Source: JASBSR01 sp963847575
GTDB lineage: Bacteria; Pseudomonadota; Gammaproteobacteria; SZUA-229
NCBI GenBank assembly: GCA_963847575.1
Contig: CAWKAL010000111.1
Location: forward strand, 1 to 5,161
Direction: 5' to 3'
DNA length: 5,161 nucleotides
Part shown: piece after piece, positions 1 to 5,161 of the stretch
Numbering within the stretch: the stretch's first letter is position 1
How the letters are laid out: the number at the start of each line of letters is the position of its first letter
Notes under the pieces: generated by a model
What the model saw: the letters and a program-made list of their open reading frames with translations, nothing else
What the model was told of the DNA's origin: nothing
Databases searched by the model: none
Program-made: the position numbers and the translations under genes

Positions 1-1970
1 CGATAGAGATCTGCGCACTCTGACCCGGGTGCAGCGCCGGATGAGTCGCCGGGTTGAAAACTATCTCGCCCGCCGTGGTCTGCCAGCAGTGCCTCGACAT
101 CCGCTTTGATGTCGTAAAAATCGACCGCGCGCGACCTTCCGCCCATTGTTGAAGGTGCCCAGTTCACCGCAGATGACACCGGCAAGACGAGCAGTTTGTT
201 CGGGCAGGCCCTGCGACTGTGGGTGAAAACACAGCCCGCTTTCGAACAGCCTGACCCGGGGCTGCTGGCGGTTTAAATTATGGCCGCAGGGCCTGCAGCA
301 GGCCCGGCCATAAGCCGGTGCGCATCACCGACATTTCTGATGAAATCGGGTTCGCCAGCGTCACTGCCGTGGCCCTGCGGGTCCAGCACCTGCTGCCAGC
401 GCGGGTCGACAAAACTGTAGGTGATCGCTTCAAAATAGCCACGTTCGACCAGGCGCTGGCGTATGACGGCCATCGAACGCGCCGCTCGGAAACCGGCTGC
501 ATCTCGGGCTGGTCTCGCCGGTCGCGTACGCGGGATCTGGTTATATCCGTGAATGCGCACCAGTTCTTCCAGCAAATCCGCTTCGATCGAAATATCAAAA
601 CGGAAAGCCGGCGGTTTCACCAGCCAGCCATCGCTGTATAGGTTTTCACTTCCATGCCCAGGCGCTGCAGGATGTCAGTGATCTGCTCGCCATTCATCGA
701 AATTCCAGGCAGCACGACGTAATACGCTCACCGCGCAATTGCATCGGCAGACGATCGGGCGTATCTGAGGCAGCAGTGCTGTGCTCAACAACCGGCCCGG
801 CGTCGCCGCCACAGATGGACAGCACCAGTTCAGTCGCGCGTTCGATGGCGTAGACCTGCAGCTCGGGATCGACACCGCGCTCAAAGCGGTGCGACGAATC
901 AGTATGCAGTCCATACGCGCGCGCCTTGCCCGCGATGACTTCCGGAACAAAGAAAGCGCTTTCCAGGAAAACATTTTGCGTGGTGTCAGCAACGCCCGAG
1001 TTTTCACCACCCATCACGCCCGCCAGTGCCAGTGCACGCGCATTATCAGCTATCACCAGGGTTTCATCATCCAGTTCGATTGTTTTGCCATCGAGCAGGG
1101 TGATTTTTTCTGCCGCTGCGCATAGCGAACCGTGATTTTGCCATCGAGCGTTTCAAGATCGAATGCATGCATCGGCTGGCCGAGCTCGAGCATGACGTAA
1201 TTGGTTATATCCACCACCGCACCCAGGCTGCGAATGCCTGAGCGGCGCAGACGCTCGATCATCCACATCGGTGTGCGCGCGGCAACATCAATATTCTTTA
1301 TTACCCGGCCCGCATAATGCGGACACGCCATCTCGGCACTGATCTCGACACCAAAGGTATCTTTGACTGTCGGCTTAACTGCCCGATGTTTCTGCTCAAC
1401 AACTTCGCACTGGGTAAGTGCCCCAAGTTCACGCGCAATACCTGAAATGCCCAGGCAGTCACCGCGGTTGGGGGTGAGATCAATTTCGATAATGCTGTCA
1501 TCAAGTTCCAGATAATCGCGCAGCGTGATGCCGAGCGGCGCATCACTCGGCAATTCCATCAAACCTTCAGCCGACTCTGCCAGGCCGAGTTCTTTTTCCG
1601 AACACAACATGCCGGATGATGCCACGCCGCGTAATTTTGCGGCTTTTATTTTCAGCGGGTCTTTGCCAGGAATCGGCAGCAGTGCGCCGATTTTAGCCAT
1701 CGGCACACGCAAACCGACACGCACGTTGGCAGCACCACAAACAATTTGCAGTACATCTTTGCCATCACTCACCTGGCAGACATTCAGCTTGTCAGCATCG
1801 GGATGTTTCTCCACAGATTCGACACGCGCAACCACCACATCTGAAAATGCCGACGCCGCCGGTTCAACACCATCCACTTCGAGACCGGCCATGGTGAGCT
1901 GCTCGCACATTTCTTCTGTTGAAATGTCCGGGTTCACCCAGGTGCGTAACCATTGTTCGCTAAATTTCAT
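1..1970 (-). CDS. pheT: Phenylalanyl-tRNA synthetase beta subunit, N-terminal 650 or so residues, frame broken seven times
   Basis: Non-catalytic subunit of PheRS that binds tRNA-Phe and edits mischarged Tyr. ATG AAA TTT at 1970 matches the E. coli start MKFSE; only a weak GAGA precedes it. Intact to about residue 284: the EMAP-type tRNA-binding fold (VVVARVESVEKHPDADKL), KIKAAKLRG, TPNRGDCLGISGIARE, and the start of B3/B4 with LGQPMHAFD. Beyond that the protein continues in changing frames: GVMGGENSGV, NVFLESAFF and GLHTDSSHRFERGVDP (editing domain), the B5 domain (FRFDISIEADLLEELVRIHGYN), AITYSFVDP, NPISSEMSVM, HNLNRQQPRVRLFESGL, VDFYDIKADVEALL and HPALHPGQSAQIS at the edge. Breaks lie near 1104-1118, 705-722 and 634-640 (one base missing each) and 365-372, 283-287, 126-133 and 78-83 (one base extra each). 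About 140 C-terminal residues, including the FDX-ACB domain, are outside. Conservation across every break favours sequence error over a true pseudogene. Confidence 0.93.
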
Positions 1971-1991
1971 TTAGGGATCTCAAAACACTTT

Positions 1992-2143
1992 GCCGCAAAA
2001 ATCGCAAAGGACGCAAAGTCATTATTATTTTAGTGTCGGTCTTCATTACGCTAAATATCAACAGCGCAAGTTTGTTTGATTACTAACATAAAAAATCCTG
2101 GGTAGTCTAAATATCCATTAGCGTATTTTGCGTCCTTTGCGGC
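1992..2143. repeat. Palindromic CGCAAA-type intergenic repeat between pheS and pheT
   Basis: CGCAAAGGACGCAAA at 2003-2017 is repeated as its exact reverse complement at 2127-2141, 109 nt apart. Shifted by one 9-nt unit, the outer GCCGCAAA (1992-1999) also pairs with TTTGCGGC (2136-2143). The left arm has three CGCAAA units at a 9-nt period (1994, 2003, 2012) and the right arm has two in reverse. A second inner pair is TACGCTAA (2047-2054) with TTAGCGTA (2118-2125), and CTAAATATC occurs directly at 2051 and 2107. This layout resembles a small non-coding palindromic or MITE-like element. It fills most of the 184-nt gap between pheS and pheT (1971-2154), which holds no gene. Copies elsewhere in the genome cannot be seen from this window. 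Confidence 0.7.
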
Positions 2144-2154
2144 TAAGTATTTTT

Positions 2155-3171
2155 TCATGCAAACTGCTGCAAAAACTTCAAGTCGTTTTCGAAAAACAAA
2201 CGCAGGTCATTTACGCCGTAACGCAGCATCGCGAGCCTTTCAACGCCCATACCAAACGCATAACCGGTGAATTTTTCGTTATCAATGCCTACGCTCTCGA
2301 ACACTTTCGGGTGCACCATGCCGCAACCAAGCACTTCCAGCCAGCCGGTATGGCCGCACACGCGACAACCTTCGCCGGCACACATCACGCATTGGATATC
2401 GACTTCTGAAGATGGTTCAGTAAACGGAAAGTAGGACGGCCTGAAACGAGTTTTCAGGTTTTCATTTTCAAAAAACAGCTGCAGGAAATCCGCCAGTGTT
2501 CCCATCAAATCGGCAAAGCTGACATTCTCATCGACCAGCAGACCTTCGACCTGGTGAAACATCGGCGTATGCGTCAAATCTGAATCGCAGCGATACACCC
2601 GGCCCGGCGCAATAATACGCATCGGCGGCGGTTGCTGCTCCATGTGCCTCACCTGCACCGGTGACGTATGCGTGCGTAATAATGTTCTTGCATCAAAATA
2701 AAATGTATCGTGCATCGCACGCGCGGGATGATGCGCAGGAATATTCAGTGCTTCGAAGTTGTGATAATCGTCTTCGATTTCCGGGCCTTCAGCAACATTA
2801 AACCCAAGTTGTGAAAACAGGGTTTCGATGCGTTGCATGGTGCGCGTCACCGGATGCAGGCCACCGGCCTGCTGGCCACGGCCCGGCAAAGTCACATCGA
2901 TACTTTCACTGGCCAGCTTTGCCTGCAGTTCAGCCTGCTGCAATTGCGTCTTGCGCGCTTCAATTGCAGTTTGCACAGCCTGCTTGGCAAGGTTGATTTC
3001 CTGCCCGGCGGTTTTGCGCTGATCACCCGGCAGATTACCCAGCGACTTCAGCAATGCTGTGAGCTCACCTTTTTTACCCAGGTAATTCACCCGTATCTGG
3101 TCGAGTGCATCCAGGCTGTTTGCCAGCGTGATTTCAGACAGGGCCTGTGCACTCAAGCTTTGCAGATCCAC
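2155..3171 (-). CDS. pheS: Phenylalanyl-tRNA synthetase alpha subunit
   Basis: Catalytic subunit of the alpha2-beta2 PheRS, which charges tRNA-Phe in the cytoplasm. It has 338 residues (E. coli 327). Residues 1-90 form the helical, coiled-coil-like N-terminal arm that binds tRNA. The class II core follows: GGLHPVTRTMQRIE, motif 1 around HHPARAMHDTFYFD (147-160), motif 2 in APGRVYRCDSDLTHTPMFHQ (188-207), FRPSYFPFTEPSSEVD, and motif 3, GYAFGMGVERLAMLRYG (303-319). The Ala of YAFG probably corresponds to the Phe-pocket Ala294 of E. coli. The extra length is mainly a four-cysteine insertion, CVMCAGEGCRVC (261-272), before TGWLEVLGCGMVHP. The GTG start at 3171 follows AGGGAG by 5 nt, and the N-terminus matches the family. 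The stop is TGA. The gene lies downstream of a terminator or attenuator, and a repeat separates it from pheT. Confidence 0.97.
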   Translation of the reverse strand: MDLQSLSAQALSEITLANSLDALDQIRVNYLGKKGELTALLKSLGNLPGDQRKTAGQEINLAKQAVQTAIEARKTQLQQAELQAKLASESIDVTLPGRGQQAGGLHPVTRTMQRIETLFSQLGFNVAEGPEIEDDYHNFEALNIPAHHPARAMHDTFYFDARTLLRTHTSPVQVRHMEQQPPPMRIIAPGRVYRCDSDLTHTPMFHQVEGLLVDENVSFADLMGTLADFLQLFFENENLKTRFRPSYFPFTEPSSEVDIQCVMCAGEGCRVCGHTGWLEVLGCGMVHPKVFESVGIDNEKFTGYAFGMGVERLAMLRYGVNDLRLFFENDLKFLQQFA

Positions 3172-3172
3172 T

Positions 3173-3241
3173 TTAACTCCCTAAAAATAGGCTCAGGATA
3201 AAACTGAAAAGGGGGAAGCAAGCTTCCCCCTGTATATGCAT
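3173..3241 (-). CDS. Possible 22-residue phenylalanine-containing leader ORF before pheS
   Basis: An ATG at 3241 with an AAGG 5 nt upstream opens a 22-codon frame ending in TAA at 3175-3173, one base before the pheS GTG. Four of the 22 residues are Phe (positions 9, 12, 14 and 19, within ACFPLFSFILSLFLGS). E. coli pheST is controlled by a short Phe-rich leader peptide, pheM, so the idea is attractive. Against it, the Phe codons lie inside and after the terminator 3' arm and not before it, and pyrimidine-rich terminator sequence gives Phe codons by chance. An in-frame ATG at 3262 would add seven residues but has no good ribosome binding site. Speculative. Confidence 0.25.
   Translation of the reverse strand: MHIQGEACFPLFSFILSLFLGS
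3200..3230 (-). terminator. Rho-independent terminator or attenuator between rplT and pheS
   Basis: On the minus strand the arms GGGGGAAGC (3230-3222) and GCTTCCCCC (3219-3211) are perfectly complementary, with only TT between them. In practice this is an 8-bp stem with a CTTG loop. The run TTTTCAGTTTTAT follows at once. The U-rich side lies only on the minus strand, so it acts on transcripts leaving rplT. It precedes pheS by about 40 nt, the place where E. coli has the pheST attenuator, so partial read-through is expected because pheST has no obvious promoter of its own here. Confidence 0.85.
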
Positions 3242-3254
3242 TGCGCCCTTCGCT

Positions 3255-3278
3255 TGTGACATCGCATCGCGTGTCACA
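3255..3278 (-). promoter_or_regulatory. Inverted repeat upstream of the pheS terminator (leader hairpin)
   Basis: Perfect 7-nt inverted repeat, TGTGACA and TGTCACA, at 3272-3278 and 3255-3261 with a 10-nt loop. The loop can add an inner CGC/GCG stem. It lies between the rplT stop and the terminator and could be the first hairpin of an attenuator leader, or simply rplT 3' end structure. The role is inferred from position only. Confidence 0.45.
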
Positions 3279-3295
3279 CGCTCCAGGCAGCCGGG

Positions 3296-3655
3296 TTAAG
3301 CAGCGAGTGCCTGCTTGGCTTTTTCAGCAATCTGGCCAAACGCGGCCATGTCATGCACGGCAAGATCAGCCAGCACCTTGCGATCAATCTCGACTTCCGC
3401 CTTGTTCAGACCGTCGATCAGACGGCTGTAAGACATTCCGCATTGACGGGCAGCGGCATTGATGCGCGCAATCCACAGCGAACGGAAAGTACGTTTTTTA
3501 ACTTTGCGGTCACGGTATGCGTATTGCCCGGCCTTGATAACCGCCTGGGTAGCCACGCGGTATACGCGACTGCGCGCACCGTAATAACCTTTTGCTTTGG
3601 CCAGTACTTTTTTATGACGTGCTCTGGCCTGTACGCCTCTTTTTACTCTTGGCAT
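3296..3655 (-). CDS. rplT: 50S ribosomal protein L20
   Basis: L20 binds 23S rRNA early in 50S assembly and in enterobacteria also represses its own operon. The 119 residues align along their whole length with E. coli L20 (118). MPRVKRGVQARARHKK and AKGYYGARSRVYRVA form the extended basic N-terminal tail, followed by VIKAGQYAYRDRKVKKRTFR, LWIARINAAARQ and the globular end with VEIDRKVLADLAV. The ATG at 3655 is preceded by GAGGA 8 nt upstream. It sits directly after rpmI, the conserved arrangement. A terminator-like hairpin about 65 nt past the stop suggests that a share of transcripts ends here. Confidence 0.98.
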   Translation of the reverse strand: MPRVKRGVQARARHKKVLAKAKGYYGARSRVYRVATQAVIKAGQYAYRDRKVKKRTFRSLWIARINAAARQCGMSYSRLIDGLNKAEVEIDRKVLADLAVHDMAAFGQIAEKAKQALAA

Positions 3656-3673
3656 CTCTTATATCCTCAATAC

Positions 3674-3871
3674 TTAAACGTAAGGCAACATGCGATTGAC
3701 CATTTTCACGTCGCTCGCATGCACAGTCGCATCGTCACGCAAATGACGTTTACGCTTGGTGCTCTTCTTGGTGAGGATATGGCGGCGGAACGATTGTGCT
3801 CGTTTGAATCCGCCGGAGCCAGTGCGTCTAAAACGCTTGGCTGCGCCACGATTGGTTTTCATCTTAGGCAT
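3674..3871 (-). CDS. rpmI: 50S ribosomal protein L35
   Basis: Small, very basic protein of the large ribosomal subunit, 65 residues, the same length as in E. coli. The start MPKMKTNRGAAKRFRRTG and the core HILTKKSTKRKRHLR are the hallmarks of the family. The C-terminus, DVKMVNRMLPYV, also corresponds to the usual end. The ATG at 3871 follows an AGGAG. The rplT start lies 18 nt beyond the TAA stop, so the two proteins are very probably made from one message and co-regulated. Nothing is unusual in the sequence. Confidence 0.98.
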   Translation of the reverse strand: MPKMKTNRGAAKRFRRTGSGGFKRAQSFRRHILTKKSTKRKRHLRDDATVHASDVKMVNRMLPYV

Positions 3872-3965
3872 GATGCCTTTCTCCTATGTAGAGTGTTCTT
3901 CAAAAATAAGCACGGTGTTCATCCATGACACTTGTGACCGGCTCACTCGCTGTGTGTAGTATTAA
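3872..3965 (-). promoter_or_regulatory. infC-rpmI intergenic leader, possible L20 control region
   Basis: A 94-nt gap between the infC stop and the rpmI start. It holds two small inverted repeats, GTGA-GCCGG-TCAC (3934-3946) and a weak GTGTC/GAACAC hairpin (3915-3931), and ends with the rpmI Shine-Dalgarno AGGAG about 9 nt before ATG. I see no U-tract terminator and no convincing -35/-10 pair. In E. coli, L20 represses rpmI-rplT translation by binding structured RNA in this part of the operon. Control here by the same route is an inference from position; I cannot show the L20 pseudoknot by eye. Confidence 0.3.
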
Positions 3966-4496
3966 TTAACTACCTGGTTTGCTCTTTTTCGGCCCCAGCA
4001 GCATAACCATCTGCCGCCCTTCCATTCCGGGCATTTGCTCGACAACGCCAAATTCAGCCAGATCGGCCTCAACGCGTTTCAGCAACTGCATTCCCAGTTC
4101 CTGATGAGCAAATTCGCGACCACGAAAGCGCATGGTCACCTTGGTTTTATCGCCTTCTTCAAGGAATTTTTGCAACTTGCGCAATTTTACCTTGTAATCA
4201 CCTTCCTCAGTCCTTGGTCTGAACTTGATTTCCTTAATCTGTGTCCGCTTCTGTTTTTTCTTGGAAGCCTGGTTCTTTTTGCTGTTTTCAAATCTGAACT
4301 TGCCGAAGTCCATAATTCGACACACCGGGGGCTCAGCATTGGGGGAAACTTCCACCAGGTCCAGCCCTGATTCCTGCGCCATCTTGATTGCATCTGCACT
4401 GGCCATGATGCCTAGCTGTCCGCCTTCCGCGTCAATTACCCTCACTTGCGGGTAAGTAATGTCGTCATTTAATAGCGTCTTTTTCGGTGATGCGAT
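3966..4496 (-). CDS. infC: Translation initiation factor IF-3, probable ATC start
   Basis: IF3 binds the 30S subunit, keeps it apart from 50S and proofreads start codon and initiator tRNA. With the proposed start the protein has 176 residues (E. coli 180). The N-domain runs from LLNDDITYPQVRVID through SPNAEPPVCRIMDFGKF (about residues 52-67). A lysine-rich linker follows (about 72-90) and then the C-domain with EIKFRP, EEGDYKVKLRKLQKFLEEGDK, RFRGRE and EGRQMVMLLGPKK. The first ATG or GTG in frame (GTG at 4445) would remove the conserved NDDITYPQ stretch. The frame stays open upstream, and ATC at 4496-4494 lies 7 nt after a strong AGGAG. IF3 genes are known to use rare starts (AUU in E. coli) for autorepression, so ATC fits. 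Another non-ATG codon nearby remains possible. The gene starts 10 nt after the thrS stop, suggesting cotranscription and coupling. Confidence 0.95.
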   Translation of the reverse strand: MASPKKTLLNDDITYPQVRVIDAEGGQLGIMASADAIKMAQESGLDLVEVSPNAEPPVCRIMDFGKFRFENSKKNQASKKKQKRTQIKEIKFRPRTEEGDYKVKLRKLQKFLEEGDKTKVTMRFRGREFAHQELGMQLLKRVEADLAEFGVVEQMPGMEGRQMVMLLGPKKSKPGS

Positions 4497-4503
4497 TTTA
4501 GTA

Positions 4504-4508
4504 CTCCT
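4504..4508 (-). promoter_or_regulatory. infC ribosome binding site, overlapping the thrS stop codon
   Basis: AGGAG on the minus strand, 7 nt before the proposed ATC start at 4496. Its first two bases (4508-4507) are also the last two bases of the thrS TAG stop. No ATG, GTG or TTG lies in the infC frame at a usable distance, so this site decides the choice of the unusual start. Confidence 0.75.
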
Positions 4509-5161
4509 ATATAACAGCAGAGCCGCGGCTCGCGATTTCGCTGGAGAAGCGGTTTACCAGGTCATCTAGTGACATGGATCCCAGGTCTTCTCCACCTCGC
4601 GTGCGCACGGCCACGGTATTGGTTTCGAGCTCCCGGTCGCCGATCACCAGCATGTAGGGAACGCGCTGTATTGTGTGCTCGCGGATTTTATAGCCGATTT
4701 TTTCATTTCTCAAGTCTATTTCGACTTTAAAGCCTTGTTCGGCAAGGTATCGGTGTGTTTTTTGAGCAAATTCGGCCTGCTTGTCCGTAATATTGATCAC
4801 CACCGCCTGCACCGGCGCCAGCCAGAGCGGGAATTTGCCCTCGTGCTCCTCGATCAAAATGCCGATAAAACGCTCGACCGAGCCCAGAATGGCGCGGTGC
4901 AGCATCACCGGCACCTTGCGGGTGTCGTCTTCGGCCACGTACTGGGCATCGAGCAGGCCCGGCATGGAAAAATCGACCTGCATTGTACCGCACTGCCAGC
5001 GTCGGCCGAGGCAGTCTTTCAGCACGAATTCGATCTTGGGGCCGTAGAACGCACCTTCACCGGGCTGCAGTTTCCAGTCGAGGCCCTTGTTATCGAGCGC
5101 GACCTCGAGGGCTTTTTCAGCCTTGTCCCAGGCGGCATCATCGCCCACACGCTGTTCAGGC
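4507..5161 (-). CDS. thrS: Threonyl-tRNA synthetase, C-terminal part (5' end outside the window)
   Basis: Cytoplasmic class II synthetase that attaches threonine to tRNA-Thr. Only about 217 C-terminal residues of a protein usually near 640 are present. The frame is already open at the window edge, reading PEQRVGDDAAWDKAE, which matches the E. coli ThrS stretch RPEKRIGSDEMWDRAE, so the GTG at 5148 is an internal valine and not a start. Visible parts are GEGAFYGPKIEF of the catalytic core; VMLHRAILGS, whose His (codon 4897-4899) matches the third zinc ligand of the family; motif 3, GSVERFIGIL, with its ATP-binding Arg; and then the anticodon-binding domain from WLAPVQ to the end (LRNEKIGYKIREHT, RVPYMLVIGD, VAVRTRGGEDLGSM). 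The TAG stop overlaps the ribosome binding site of infC. The N-terminal TGS and editing domains and any upstream operator are outside. No damage is seen in this part. Confidence 0.97.
   Translation of the reverse strand, partial: PEQRVGDDAAWDKAEKALEVALDNKGLDWKLQPGEGAFYGPKIEFVLKDCLGRRWQCGTMQVDFSMPGLLDAQYVAEDDTRKVPVMLHRAILGSVERFIGILIEEHEGKFPLWLAPVQAVVINITDKQAEFAQKTHRYLAEQGFKVEIDLRNEKIGYKIREHTIQRVPYMLVIGDRELETNTVAVRTRGGEDLGSMSLDDLVNRFSSEIASRGSAVI

Noticed and set aside
675..1010. Further minus-strand open frame overlapping the pheT middle segment
   Set aside because: Wrong frame. The frame at 694-1056 carries the PheT motifs (GGENSGV, GLHTDSSHRFERG), while this one shows none except a short stretch beside a frame break.
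1525..1974. 149-residue open frame on the plus strand opposite pheT
   Set aside because: Antisense to the well-conserved N-terminus of pheT, with a low-complexity Ser/Thr-rich product, no family resemblance and no ribosome binding signal that I can see. It is a shadow of the coding strand.
1971..2154. A promoter for pheT within the pheS-pheT gap
   Set aside because: AT-rich patches such as TTGATA and TAAAAT occur on the minus strand, but none has correct -35/-10 spacing. I cannot support a promoter call.
2128..2409. Plus-strand open frame beginning inside the repeat and opposite the end of pheS
   Set aside because: Overlaps the highly conserved PheS C-terminus on the other strand, and no plausible product is seen.
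3353..3928. 191-residue open frame on the plus strand across rplT and rpmI
   Set aside because: It runs antisense through two certain ribosomal protein genes and their gap. Its composition follows from the reverse complement of Lys/Arg-rich codons, and no motif is recognisable.
4445..4445. GTG at 4445 as the infC start
   Set aside because: It would remove the conserved N-terminal stretch NDDITYPQ and has no well-spaced Shine-Dalgarno, whereas the upstream AGGAG-ATC arrangement fits the family's habit of rare starts.
1..5161. A novel system, mobile genes, CRISPR or phage elements
   Set aside because: Every stretch of coding sequence belongs to a standard translation operon. Gaps are 10-184 nt and hold only regulatory structure and one non-coding repeat.

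Overview
The window carries the conserved bacterial translation cluster thrS-infC-rpmI-rplT-pheS-pheT, all transcribed from the minus strand, so transcription runs from position 5161 towards position 1. The gene order, the start of the IF3 gene on a non-AUG codon, and proteins that align closely with remembered E. coli sequences (L20, L35, PheS, ThrS) point to a gammaproteobacterium. The genus cannot be named from this sequence alone.

Layout in transcription order: the 3' third of thrS (5161-4507); infC (4496-3966), which appears to start on ATC with its Shine-Dalgarno overlapping the thrS stop codon; a 94-nt gap; rpmI (3871-3674); rplT (3655-3296); a 124-nt gap with a hairpin, a strong intrinsic terminator or attenuator and a possible small leader ORF; pheS (3171-2155, GTG start); a 184-nt gap filled largely by a palindromic repeat based on CGCAAA units; and pheT from 1970 to the edge of the window. 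The C-terminal part of pheT lies outside.

The genes work together in translation. ThrRS and PheRS charge their tRNAs, IF3 controls start-codon choice and subunit association, and L35 and L20 are large-subunit proteins. The terminator before pheS sits where E. coli has the pheM-pheST attenuator, so pheST is probably tuned separately from the ribosomal genes upstream.

Two things are irregular. The pheT reading frame is broken seven times between about 1120 and 78, while the protein sequence on both sides of every break still matches PheT. This looks more like sequencing or assembly error near a contig edge than gene decay, because PheT is essential and the conservation is undamaged. In addition, an intergenic repeat element separates pheS from pheT, which are normally almost adjacent. 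I see no mobile gene, defence system, CRISPR array, tRNA or rRNA, and no previously undescribed system. The most useful leads are regulatory: the infC start, the pheST leader and the repeat.
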